Shown in pieces: positions 17,494 to 27,357 of a stretch of DNA of 64,000 bases. This DNA is from Streptomyces sp. P9-A2. Its GTDB lineage: Bacteria; Actinomycetota; Actinomycetes; Streptomycetales; Streptomycetaceae. The notes below the pieces were generated by a model. It ran no database searches. It was not told where the DNA came from and was given only the letters and a program-made list of their open reading frames with translations. The position numbers and the translations under genes are program-made. The stretch covers positions 7,130,001-7,194,000 of the forward strand of contig NZ_JAZIFX010000001.1 of NCBI RefSeq assembly GCF_036634175.1, read 5' to 3'. How positions within the stretch are numbered: the stretch's first letter is position 1; each line of letters starts with the position of its first letter.

Positions 17494-19350
17494 TCAGGGG
17501 TAGGACACCACCTTCGACGGCACGGTGTTCGTGCCCGACGTCGGCGCGCCGGTGTCGTTGATGACGCATTCGTACTGCCCGTTGCCGCTGAGCGACACGA
17601 CCAGCAGGTGGTGGAAGCGGACCCCCGGTCGGTTCGGGGCGGCGAAGCCGTGGTGCTGCACGATCGTCGGGTTGACGTTGTAGTAGCAGTAACTCCCCAT
17701 GCCCCAGCCCTCGTGGGTGGTGACACGGTCGCCGACCTTGTACGCGGCGTAGCCCTTCATCGAGCCGTTCTGGATGGCGGCCTGGTTCGGAGCGTCGTAG
17801 GCCTTCTCGTTCTGGAAGAAGATCGTGCGCCCGCGTTCGCCGTTCCACTGCACGTCGTACTTGTTGAAGTGTTCGACGAACAGGCCGGTCGCCAGGACGT
17901 CGTGGCCGTTGACGACGACGCCGTAGTCGCAGCGGTTGGTCTCCCAGCCGACGCCCTCTCCGTGGTCGGCACGCCAGATCCAGGTGTGGTCGACGATGGT
18001 GTGCCGGGCGTTGATCACCATGCTGGTGGTCGCCTTGCCGGGGCCCGCGCCGCCGATCCGGATGAACACGTCCTGGACGGTGATCGGGTCGGCGGAGTGG
18101 TTGCGGGAAGCGCCGTTCGGGCCGATCTCCACCAGGACGCGGGAGTTGACCGGTCCGGCGTCGACGAGGAAGCCTGCCAGCCGTACGCCGTCGACGTCGG
18201 CCACCTGGAGGGCGGTGGCGCCGTTGGCGGGGATCAGGGTGGCGTAGCCGAGACCGAGGACGACCGTGCCCGCGCGGTTGACCCGGATCGGCTGGTCGAC
18301 GTGGTAAATGCCGGGTGTCAGCAGCAGGTTGAGGCCCTGGTCGAGTGCCTGGTTGAGGGTGGCCGCGGAGTCGCCGGGCCTCGCCACGTAGAACCGGTCC
18401 AGGGGCAGGGAGGTGCCGCGCGGGGTGCCGTTGCCCCAGGTGACGCCGCGTGCGTCGCGGCGCAGCGCGGGCAGGAACACGCGGTAGTCGGCGCCGTCCA
18501 GGTACAGGAACGGCTTCTCGCGGGAGATCGGTGTCCGGTCGAGGGTGGTGTACGGCGGCTCCGGGAAGCTCTGCGCGGGGGCGCCCTCGACACCTGAGAA
18601 CACCATGTTCCACACGGCGTTGGTCCACCCGCCGACCGAGCTGTCCCGGGTGTACCACTGCTGCTGCGAGTACGGTCCGACCACGCCGTCGATCCGGCTG
18701 TCGGCGATGTAGCCGCCGCTGGCCCAGCCGTAACCGGCGGGTGCCAGGTTGAGACCGCCGCGTATGTGCATCCGTCGGAACGGGGCCGCCTGGGCGACCG
18801 CCCAGCGGTTGGTGCCGTTGACCGGAACGAGGGCCAGGTTCTCCGCCGAACGCCAGAAGTTCTGCGTGGCGTTGCCTTCGAACCAGCCGGCGTCGACCGT
18901 CACGTCACCGTGGATGGTGGTGTCGTCGGGGGAGAGTCCGAGACCCGAGATCGAGGTGTAGAAGCCGAGTTGGGCGTTGAGCCCGTGGTAGGCACCCGGC
19001 TTGAAGAGGAACTGGTAGCGGCCCGGGCCGAACTGGTCCGACTCCTGCCGGGCGAACACCTCGTCCAGCTTCGCCTGGATGCCCGGCGTCGACGGGTCGA
19101 AGACGATCACGTTCGGGCCGAGGTCGCCGCCGGCCAGCAGCCGACGCCGCTTCCCGCGCTTCTTCGCGGCGTCAGGGGCGGCGGGGACGGCCGGTGGGGC
19201 GGGGGCGGCCGGTGCGGCGGAGGCGGTGGTGGTGGTGGTCAGTGCGGCCAGTACGGGTACGGCTGCTGCGGCTCCGAGCACGGCCCGGCGGCGGACGGCG
19301 GCGCGTGGGCCGTCGGCGGGCGGCTGGGTGGAGGGGGAGTGGGAGGTCAT
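17494..19350 (-). CDS. secreted right-handed beta-helix protein, GH55-like
   Basis: 618 aa, exported by the Tat route: the N-terminus carries RRRAVLGAAAAVPVLAAL, and an Ala/Pro linker and a basic KKRGKRRR patch follow. The mature part resembles Streptomyces proteins annotated as GH55-like or adenylyl-cyclase-like beta-helix proteins: FKPGAYHGLNAQLGFYTSIS, GITYHVD-type rungs, WIWRADHGEGVGWETNRCDY, VEHFNKYDVQWNGERGRTIF and the end INDTGAPTSGTNTVPSKVVS. GH55 enzymes degrade beta-1,3-glucan outside the cell, but I cannot verify catalytic residues here. It is divergent from a sugar importer/beta-glucosidase operon, and a CebR-like box stands 43 bp before its start, which fits a glycan-degrading role. 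Confidence 0.72.
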   Translation of the reverse strand: MTSHSPSTQPPADGPRAAVRRRAVLGAAAAVPVLAALTTTTTASAAPAAPAPPAVPAAPDAAKKRGKRRRLLAGGDLGPNVIVFDPSTPGIQAKLDEVFARQESDQFGPGRYQFLFKPGAYHGLNAQLGFYTSISGLGLSPDDTTIHGDVTVDAGWFEGNATQNFWRSAENLALVPVNGTNRWAVAQAAPFRRMHIRGGLNLAPAGYGWASGGYIADSRIDGVVGPYSQQQWYTRDSSVGGWTNAVWNMVFSGVEGAPAQSFPEPPYTTLDRTPISREKPFLYLDGADYRVFLPALRRDARGVTWGNGTPRGTSLPLDRFYVARPGDSAATLNQALDQGLNLLLTPGIYHVDQPIRVNRAGTVVLGLGYATLIPANGATALQVADVDGVRLAGFLVDAGPVNSRVLVEIGPNGASRNHSADPITVQDVFIRIGGAGPGKATTSMVINARHTIVDHTWIWRADHGEGVGWETNRCDYGVVVNGHDVLATGLFVEHFNKYDVQWNGERGRTIFFQNEKAYDAPNQAAIQNGSMKGYAAYKVGDRVTTHEGWGMGSYCYYNVNPTIVQHHGFAAPNRPGVRFHHLLVVSLSGNGQYECVINDTGAPTSGTNTVPSKVVSYP

Positions 19351-19392
19351 GGGCGGCTCTCCTGGTTCAGGAAGTGAACGGCGTGGGGGAGG

Positions 19393-19406
19393 TGGGAGCG
19401 CTCTCT
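19393..19406. promoter_or_regulatory. CebR-like operator
   Basis: TGGGAGCGCTCTCT differs at two positions from the palindrome TGGGAGCGCTCCCA known for the cellobiose repressor CebR of Streptomyces. It lies 43 bp upstream of the beta-helix gene start and 269 bp before the sugar-binding lipoprotein gene. Confidence 0.6.
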
Positions 19407-19474
19407 CGCCGCTGATGGTTCATCCGTGGAACAGATGAGTCAAGAGGTGCGGCGAGAGTGGGGTGACTGTGTCC

Positions 19475-19510
19475 AAACCCTTGACGGCGCCCTTTCCAAG
19501 GGTTTAACTC
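19475..19510 (+). promoter_or_regulatory. promoter with overlapping inverted repeat for the sugar ABC operon
   Basis: TTGACG (19481-19486) and TAACTC (19505-19510) are spaced 18 bp, a plausible vegetative promoter. The inverted repeat AAACCCTTG (19475-19483) / CAAGGGTTT (19497-19505) covers both promoter boxes and could be an operator for a repressor. Confidence 0.5.
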
Positions 19511-19661
19511 ACGTCCTAAATTAAGTCATGAGTCCCCTCGTCTCGCGCCCCCTTGTCTCCGCCGCTTCCCCTCGTCCCCCTCTGTGTCCTCCTCGCATCC
19601 CCGTTGCATCCCCGTTGCATTCCCAGCACCCCGCCTCTCGCGGAAAGGCACATCAGAAGCC

Positions 19662-20975
19662 ATGCGCAGCAACCGAGCCGCGGCCACAGGCGCCGTCATC
19701 CTGTCTCTCGCACTCGCCACCACGGCCTGTGGCGGCGGATCCACCTCCGGCGGGTCCAACGACTCGCCCAAGGAGCTCACTTACTGGGCCTCCAACCAGG
19801 GCGCCAGCGTCGAGATCGACAAGAAGGTGCTCCAGCCCGAGCTGGACAAGTTCGAGAAGCAGACCGGCATCAAGGTCAAACTGGAGGTCGTGCCCTGGTC
19901 CGACCTGCTGAACCGGATCCTCACCGCGACCACCTCCGGCCAGGGACCGGACGTGCTCAACATCGGCAACACCTGGTCCGCCTCGCTCCAGGCGACCGGC
20001 GCGCTGCTGCCGTGGGACGCGAAGAACTTCGACAGGATCGGCGGCAAGGACCGCTTCGTCGAATCCGCCCTCGGCTCCACCGGCACCGAGGGGCAGGACC
20101 CGGCAGCGGTCCCGCTGTACTCGATGGCGTACGCCCTCTACTACAACAAGCAGATGCTCGCCGACGCAGGTGTCGACGCGCCCCCCGCCACCTGGGACGA
20201 GCTGGTCGCCGCCGGCAAAAGTGTCACCAAGGACGGCAAGTGGGGGATAGCCATGGAAGGTTCGAACCCCTCCGAGAACATCCACCACGCCTTCGTCTTC
20301 GCCAAGCAGCACGGCGCCGACTTCTTCACCGCCGACGGCAAGCCCGACTTCACCAACGACGGCGCGGTCACCGCGGTCAAGCAGTACGTCGACCTCATGG
20401 CCAAGGACAGGATCATCGCCCCGGGCAACGCCGAGTACGCCCAGAACCAGTCCGTCAGCGACTTCGCCAAGGGCAAGACGGCGATGCTGCTCTGGCAGTC
20501 CGCCTCCGCCAACCTCAAGTCCCAGGGCATGGCCGACGATTCCTACGGCATCGCTCCCGTGCCCGTGCAGTCCGGCGCCCCGGGCGCCGGCAAGCAGGTC
20601 AACTCGATGGTCGCCGGCATCAACCTCGCCGTCTTCAAGAACAGCGACAACATCGACGGCGCCACCGACTTCGTGAAGTTCATGACGAGCGACGCCGAGC
20701 AGAAGATCCTCAACACGGCCTACAGCTCCATCCCGCCGGTCAAGGCGGCCCAGGAGGACGCGGCCTTCAACTCCCCTGCCAACTCCGTCCTGAAGGACAC
20801 CCTCGCCCAGAGCGCCGTCGCCCTCCCGCAGGTCCCCGACGAGTCCCAGTTCGAGACCGCCGTCGGTACGGCCGTCAAGGACCTGTTCGCGGATGCCGCC
20901 GGCGGCCGCGAGGTGACCACCGCATCGGTGAAGGCCGCCCTCACCAAGGCCCAGCAGCAGATGCCCAAGAAGTGA
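19662..20975 (+). CDS. sugar ABC transporter substrate-binding lipoprotein
   Basis: Extracellular solute-binding protein family 1, 437 aa. Signal peptide with lipobox LATTAC, lipidated at Cys23, then a Gly/Ser linker. The start of the mature protein (KELTYWASNQGASVEIDKKV) and PDVLNIGNTWSASLQATGAL, PATWDELVAAGKSVTKDGKW and AFNSPANSVLKDTLAQS fit oligosaccharide binders. ATG at 19662 behind CGGAAAGG. It is followed by two permeases and a GH1 beta-glucosidase, as in the ceb (cello-oligosaccharide) operon, but the ATP-binding subunit is not encoded here, as usual in Streptomyces where MsiK serves several importers. The sugar is probably a beta-glucoside oligomer (inference). Confidence 0.9.
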   Translation: MRSNRAAATGAVILSLALATTACGGGSTSGGSNDSPKELTYWASNQGASVEIDKKVLQPELDKFEKQTGIKVKLEVVPWSDLLNRILTATTSGQGPDVLNIGNTWSASLQATGALLPWDAKNFDRIGGKDRFVESALGSTGTEGQDPAAVPLYSMAYALYYNKQMLADAGVDAPPATWDELVAAGKSVTKDGKWGIAMEGSNPSENIHHAFVFAKQHGADFFTADGKPDFTNDGAVTAVKQYVDLMAKDRIIAPGNAEYAQNQSVSDFAKGKTAMLLWQSASANLKSQGMADDSYGIAPVPVQSGAPGAGKQVNSMVAGINLAVFKNSDNIDGATDFVKFMTSDAEQKILNTAYSSIPPVKAAQEDAAFNSPANSVLKDTLAQSAVALPQVPDESQFETAVGTAVKDLFADAAGGREVTTASVKAALTKAQQQMPKK

Positions 20976-20989
20976 GCCCGGACACCGTT

Positions 20990-21982
20990 ATGACCGCCAC
21001 GGTCCCCGCGGCAGAGGCCGCCGCGCGGAAGAGTTCCCCCGGTGCGGAGCGCGGTCCTCGCCGCCGCACCGGGCGGCTCCGCCGCATCGGACTGCCGTAC
21101 CTGTTCCTCCTGCCCGCCCTCCTCCTCGAACTCCTCGTCCACCTGGTGCCGATGGTGGTCGGCATCGTGATGAGCTTCAAGGAGCTCACCCAGTTCTACA
21201 TCCGCGACTGGGGCACCGCCCCCTGGGCCGGCCTCGACAACTACAAGGTGTCGGTCGACTTCGACGCCCCAGTCGGCCAGGCACTGCTCCACTCCTTCTT
21301 CGTCACCCTCGCCTTCACCGTGCTGTCGGTCGGCCTGTGCTGGCTCATCGGCACCGCCGCCGCGATCTACATGCAGGACACCTTCCGCGGCCGCGGTCTG
21401 CTCCGCGCCCTGTTCCTGGTGCCGTACGCGCTGCCGGTCTACGCCGCCGTCATCACCTGGGTGTTCATGTTCCAGCACGACAACGGCCTGGTGAACCACG
21501 TCCTGCACGACCAGCTCGGCCTCACCGACAAGCCGTCCTTCTGGCTGATCGGCGACAACAGCTTCGTCGCCCTGCTGACCGTATCGGTGTGGAAGGGCTG
21601 GCCGTTCGCCTTCCTCATCGTCATGGCCGGCCTGCAGAACATCCCCCGCGAGCTGTACGAGGCCGCCGCCCTCGACGGCGCCGGAATGATCCAGCAGGTC
21701 CGCCGCATCACCCTGCCGTCGCTGCGCCCGGTCAACCAGGTACTGGTACTGGTCCTGTTCCTGTGGACGTTCAACGACTTCAACACACCGTTCGTCCTGT
21801 TCGGCAAGGCCGCCCCCGAAGCCGCGGACCTCATCTCCGTCCACATCTACCAGGCATCCTTCGTCACCTGGAACTTCGGCACCGGTTCCGCGATGTCCGT
21901 CCTGCTCCTGCTGTTCCTGCTCGGCGTGACGGGCGTGTACCTCGTCCTCACCTCGCGCCAACGGAGGCCGTCACATGGCTAG
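20990..21982 (+). CDS. sugar ABC transporter permease (CebF/MalF type)
   Basis: 330 aa, six predicted membrane helices after a charged, Arg-rich N-terminus. The coupling-loop EAA motif is YEAAALDGAGMIQQVRRITL. ATG at 20990 is 15 bp after the lipoprotein gene; the stop overlaps the next permease start by 8 bp. Part of the importer complex with the lipoprotein upstream. Confidence 0.92.
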   Translation: MTATVPAAEAAARKSSPGAERGPRRRTGRLRRIGLPYLFLLPALLLELLVHLVPMVVGIVMSFKELTQFYIRDWGTAPWAGLDNYKVSVDFDAPVGQALLHSFFVTLAFTVLSVGLCWLIGTAAAIYMQDTFRGRGLLRALFLVPYALPVYAAVITWVFMFQHDNGLVNHVLHDQLGLTDKPSFWLIGDNSFVALLTVSVWKGWPFAFLIVMAGLQNIPRELYEAAALDGAGMIQQVRRITLPSLRPVNQVLVLVLFLWTFNDFNTPFVLFGKAAPEAADLISVHIYQASFVTWNFGTGSAMSVLLLLFLLGVTGVYLVLTSRQRRPSHG

Positions 21983-22895
21983 TTCACCGACGGCGACCCG
22001 GGTGTCTCCCGCGGCACGCGCTTCCAGGCCGTCGCCCGCCTCCCCGGTGTCGCCCATGGCCCCGCCCCGCTCGTTCCTGTGGTCCCGGCGGATCTTCCTC
22101 ACCCTGCTCACCGGCTTCGTGATGATCCCGGTGTACGTCATGATCTCCAGCTCGCTGAAGCCGCTCGCGGACGTCACCGGCACGTTCCGCTGGCTGCCGA
22201 GCGAGGTGACGTTCCGCCCGTACATCGACATCTGGTCCACGGTCCCGCTCGCCCGGTACTTCGTGAACTCGCTGATCGTGGCGGGCGCGGCGACCGTCTG
22301 CTCGGTGGTGATCGCGGTCTTCTCCGCCTACGCGGTGAGCCGCTACAACTTCCGGGGCAAGCGCGTCTTCACCGTGACCGTGCTGTCGACGCAGATGTTC
22401 CCCGGCATCCTCTTCCTCCTTCCGCTGTTCCTCATCTACGTCAACATCGGCAACGCCACGGGCATCGCCCTGTTCGGCTCGCGCGGCGGCCTGATCCTCA
22501 CGTATCTGACGTTCTCCCTCCCGTTCTCCATCTGGATGCTGATCGGCTACTTCGACTCGGTGCCGCGGGACTTGGACGAGGCCGCGCTGGTCGACGGCTG
22601 CGGCCCGCTCGGCGCGCTCTTCCGGGTCGTCGTCCCGGCCGCGATCCCCGGCATCGTCGCGGTCGCCGTCTACGCCTTCATGACGGCCTGGGGCGAAGTA
22701 CTCTTCGCCTCGGTGATGACCAACGACACCACCCGCACCCTCGCCGTGGGACTCCAGGGCTACTCCACCCTCAACGACGTGTACTGGAACCAGATCATGG
22801 CGGCCTCGCTCGTGGTGAGCATCCCCGTGGTCGCCGGCTTCCTGCTCCTGCAGCGCTACCTCGTCGCCGGCCTGACGGCAGGAGCCGTCAAGTGA
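21975..22895 (+). CDS. sugar ABC transporter permease (CebG/MalG type)
   Basis: 306 aa with six helices; EAA motif [20 protein letters not shown] and the usual MalG-like [23 protein letters not shown] start shape. It overlaps the first permease gene, showing translational coupling. The first 30 residues are Ser/Pro-rich and probably cytoplasmic. Confidence 0.92.
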   Translation: MASSPTATRVSPAARASRPSPASPVSPMAPPRSFLWSRRIFLTLLTGFVMIPVYVMISSSLKPLADVTGTFRWLPSEVTFRPYIDIWSTVPLARYFVNSLIVAGAATVCSVVIAVFSAYAVSRYNFRGKRVFTVTVLSTQMFPGILFLLPLFLIYVNIGNATGIALFGSRGGLILTYLTFSLPFSIWMLIGYFDSVPRDLDEAALVDGCGPLGALFRVVVPAAIPGIVAVAVYAFMTAWGEVLFASVMTNDTTRTLAVGLQGYSTLNDVYWNQIMAASLVVSIPVVAGFLLLQRYLVAGLTAGAVK

Positions 22896-22902
22896 CCGAC
22901 CT

Positions 22903-22953
22903 CCCCGCATCGGGCAACCCCCCGCATCGGGCAACCTCCCCGCATCGGGCAAC
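22903..22953 (+). repeat. three direct copies of a 16-bp unit
   Basis: CCCCGCATCGGGCAAC occurs at 22903-22918, 22920-22935 and 22938-22953, between the last permease gene and the beta-glucosidase gene. Each unit holds a small CCCGcatCGGG hairpin, so the array could act in the mRNA or as a protein site. Confidence 0.8.
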
Positions 22954-22977
22954 TCCGCTTCGCTCGAAAGGACTTAC

Positions 22978-24336
<1,359 letters not shown>

Positions 24337-24630
24337 CCCGAGAGGTGACGGCTACGCCGGTTTCCTCTTCCTCTTCCGTTTCCGTTTCCGTTCCTGTTCG
24401 GGCGGGCGGGCGGGCGAAGTGCCGTGAAGTGGCTGCGCGGGTCCGGACGAAATGGCTGTGCGGGTCCGGACCCGGGGACGCCGGGAGGGAGTATGAGCTG
24501 ATATGGGCGATATGGGCGACATGTGCGACTTGATTATCTTGCTCACCCAGTGCATGCGTGGTCCCTGCCCCTGGCCTCCCGGCCCCCGGGGAGCGCTCCT
24601 CAGCGGCCGGTGTGATTCCCCGCCCACACC
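24337..24630. other. intergenic low-complexity stretch
   Basis: Contains pyrimidine-rich short repeats (TTCCTC/TTTCCG, about 24360-24395), a GGGC run, and short repeats of GATATGGGC near 24500. No gene is supported; the amidase remnant frame runs through here without homology. Confidence 0.4.
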
Positions 24631-25501
24631 ACGGGGGCCGGCCCGACCACGGGCTTGCCTGTTCGAGTTGACCGGCGAGGCGGAAGAGGCGGTTTTCGAG
24701 ACCGTGACCAGCGGCGAGCTGCATACCGATCGGGAGCGCCGTCCCGGCGTCGGCTGTCACGGGCACGGACATGGCGGGTGTGCCCGCCACGTTGAACGCC
24801 ATGGTGAACGGTGAGCGGTCGTTGAGGCGGTCGATCCAGCCGAGGCCGTCCAGGGCCTCCGCACCCTCGGCGTAGGTGCCCAAGGGAACGGGCAGCTCCG
24901 GCAAGGTCGGGGTGAGCAGCATGTCGTGGGCGTCGAAGTACCGTGCCAGGTTTCGGGCGACCCGGTTGCGGACCGCGAGAGCGGTGACGAACTGGGCACC
25001 GTTGACCCGCTGCCCGTAGTGGTAGCAGGCGAGAGTCGCCGGCTCAAGGGACGAGGAGTCGACGGGCCGGTCGAAGGCGGCGGCCAGTTCGTCGAGCGAG
25101 GCCGTGAGATTCGCCGTCATCAGACGGGCGTTGGCCAGGACGAGCTCCTCCCAGTAGGCCCCGAGGTCGACCTTGACCTTCTCCACCCGGTGGCCGAGGG
25201 ATTCGAGCAGACGCACGGTACGGGAGAGGGCGTCGGCCACCGGTGTGGTGGTGCGGCGCACGCCCCATGCCTGGGTGAGGACACCGATCCGCAGCGAGCC
25301 CGGGTGGCGGGTGACTTCCTCCGCGTAGGGCCGGGACGGCTGCTGGGCGAAGTAGGGGTCACCCGGTTCCGGGCCGCGGATCCGGTCGAGCAGCGCCGCG
25401 CTGTCGCGTACCGTGCGGCTGGCGCTGCCGTGTACGGCCAGGCCGTTGAAGACTTCGTCGGCGGCGAGGCCCATGGAGATCCGGCCACGAGTGGGCTTCA
25501 G
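24631..25501 (-). pseudogene. amidase, N-terminally truncated
   Basis: The C-terminal 290 residues of an amidase-signature enzyme, starting abruptly with LKPTRGRISMG and ending near ENRLFRLAGQLEQASPW. Typical C-terminal landmarks are present (LLTPTLPELPVPLGTY, FTMAFNVAGTPAMSVPV, PIGMQLAAGHGLENRLFRLA). The N-terminal half with the catalytic Lys and the Gly/Ser-rich region carrying cis-Ser and nucleophile Ser is absent, so it cannot be active. At 25501 the homology stops against unrelated sequence, a breakpoint next to the ATPase-HEPN cassette. Confidence 0.8.
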
Positions 25502-25523
25502 CCTCGAAGGCGCGCAGGTCAGC

Positions 25524-25643
25524 ATGCAGAACGGAAGCATCGATCAGGTGGCGGATCGGGTGATGAGAATCGTCGAGGGGATCGTGGATCGGCACCGCTC
25601 CCCGCTCGACCCGCTCGACGCGGACCGGGCGACCACCGGCTGA
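25524..25643 (+). pseudogene. short C-terminal gene fragment, family not recognised
   Basis: About 38 residues (QNGSIDQVADRVMRIVEG, then DRHRSPLDPLD) with coding-like composition end at a TGA at 25641-25643. No start or N-terminal part exists upstream because the amidase remnant begins there. Probably a leftover of another gene at the same breakpoint. The next 200 bp up to the HEPN gene hold nothing else I can support. Confidence 0.35.
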
Positions 25644-25842
25644 CCACCTGCCCGATGCGGGCGACCCGGCCGGACCGCTGTGGCTGACCGCCTGCATTCC
25701 GCGCTCGACCGGGCATTCTCTGACGACGGGCGAGTCAACCGCGCCCGGCAGGGCGAGGGCACGTCGGGTTCGCTCGTCCTCGCGGGCAACCGCGCCTGCC
25801 CGACCGGTCCCACCGAGGGCGGGGGCGGCCAGCCGGTGCCGG

Positions 25843-27357
25843 TCAGACCGCGGTCCAGTCCGTGGTCAGCACCCCCGTCAGGACCACGAGTTCACCGTGG
25901 TCCAGAGGGGTCCGGTGGGAGAGGGTGTTGCGGGCTGTGTGCAGGACGCGCAGGCGGTGACGTTGCGTGGTGGTCAGGGTGAGCATGTAGGCGGCGTGGG
26001 AAAGGCCGCCGAGCTCGAGTTCTTCGAGGTCGGGCACGTCGGCGTCCTCGGTGTTCCTCCAGTGCTGGGAGCGGGCCTTCTCGCAGAAATCCCGGAGGGT
26101 GAAGAGCTGTTTGCGCAGCATTCCGGGCACGAGGTGGATCAGGGCGGCGCGGGCTTCCTCGATGAGGGGAAGGAGAACACGGTTCTGGGCATGACAGACG
26201 AGAACCCGCAGTTCCTGGGAGTTGGAGTCCAGGAGGGAGCGGCCGTGGGCGGGATGGATGCGTCCGTCCCAGCTGTCGATGGCACCACGGGCCCAGGCAC
26301 CGTGGATCTCGGCGCCGGGGGTGGAGGCGTGGGCGGTGGACAGCCGTCCGGGTGGCACGAACTCAGCGGATCCGAGAGGGCGCCCGGACAGGACTCGACC
26401 GAGGGCGCGGCGAAGCGTGCCGAGGTCACCACCGTCCCAGGCCTCGCGGAGGATGAGGGCATGGTCGATGTCGGGACCGCAGACTTCGGCGACGACGGCG
26501 TCGGTGACGCGGCAAAGCAGCGTGCCGGCGGCGTCAGCGGCTCCTGAGCGGGAATGCCAAGCCATGAGGACCTCGGTGTCGAGACGGGTCCAGACCTTCC
26601 ACCACCAGTGGACAACGGCACGGCCCTGGCTGCCGAGCGTGGCCCGGGGCAGGTCGTCGGCACGGGCGGTAAGGAGGAAGCGCGGTCGCGCATGGCCGGG
26701 GAGGCCGGCTTCGTGGAAGGTGGCTTGGGCGACGCGGAGGAGTCGGGCAGCCTCTTCGGAAGAGGTCTCGTTCCAGCAGCGCACGACCACTACGTGGGGG
26801 GCCTGGCCAACGGAGGCTTGTTCGACCAGGGCCTCTACGGGGTCGCCCGTGACGCCGAGTTCCTTGGCGAGGCGTTCCTCCAGGGTCGTGGTCGGAGTCG
26901 GGGCAGTCGGAGCGGCGCTGGTCCGAACGGTGCCGCTGGGCGCGGTGAGCCGGCTCAGGAGACTGCTGTAGGGATCGTCGGGCAGATCAGTGTCCCACTC
27001 GTCGTCCGTGTCCGCCCAGATTCCCTGTGGCTTCGTGACCGGTGCGCGCTGCGCGGGCAAGGAGGCCGGTCCGGCGTGGCGATCGGCGAGGGACACGACG
27101 CCGGGAACGGGGATCACTGCCTCGAGACGGTGGGTGAGTTCGCGCACGAAGAAGCCGGCACGGCCGGATTCCACGACGGGGTCGGGGAAGTACCAGACGC
27201 AACTGCGACCGGCCCGCAGGTCTGCCTCGAGCGCGTCGAGGTGCCGACGAGGGCCGGGGAGCCGGGCGAGGTCCTCGTCCATGACCTGCCGGCCGGCCTT
27301 GGCGGTGACCGGCTCCGGTGCCGCGGACTCCGTGCCACCGAAGTTCACGGTGCTCAC
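25843..27357 (-). CDS. HEPN-like effector candidate paired with the large ATPase
   Basis: 504 aa, no signal peptide or membrane helix. The N-terminal part (about 35-90, RSCVWYFPDPVVESGRAGFF) and middle part (155-265, with HVVVVRCWNETSSEEAARLL and VVHWWWKVWTRLDTEV) look like a globular adaptor region; residues 95-155 are a low-complexity linker. The C-terminus is all helical and ends with VLHTARNTLSHRTPLD, where Arg476-Asn477-x3-His481 is the RNxxxH motif of HEPN ribonucleases/toxins. GTG start at 27357 overlaps the ATPase stop (GTGA), so translation is coupled; a GTG 9 bases later is an alternative. By analogy with STAND/HEPN conflict systems it would be the nuclease switched on by the ATPase (inference). 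I know no named family for the full protein. Confidence 0.75.
   Translation of the reverse strand: MSTVNFGGTESAAPEPVTAKAGRQVMDEDLARLPGPRRHLDALEADLRAGRSCVWYFPDPVVESGRAGFFVRELTHRLEAVIPVPGVVSLADRHAGPASLPAQRAPVTKPQGIWADTDDEWDTDLPDDPYSSLLSRLTAPSGTVRTSAAPTAPTPTTTLEERLAKELGVTGDPVEALVEQASVGQAPHVVVVRCWNETSSEEAARLLRVAQATFHEAGLPGHARPRFLLTARADDLPRATLGSQGRAVVHWWWKVWTRLDTEVLMAWHSRSGAADAAGTLLCRVTDAVVAEVCGPDIDHALILREAWDGGDLGTLRRALGRVLSGRPLGSAEFVPPGRLSTAHASTPGAEIHGAWARGAIDSWDGRIHPAHGRSLLDSNSQELRVLVCHAQNRVLLPLIEEARAALIHLVPGMLRKQLFTLRDFCEKARSQHWRNTEDADVPDLEELELGGLSHAAYMLTLTTTQRHRLRVLHTARNTLSHRTPLDHGELVVLTGVLTTDWTAV

Noticed and set aside
19553..20989. Fusion of a long upstream frame with the first permease
   Set aside because: The upstream part is an out-of-frame reading of the sugar-binding lipoprotein gene; the permease starts at 20990.
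22903..22953. CRISPR-like array
   Set aside because: Only three units, spacers of 1-2 bases, no cas genes.
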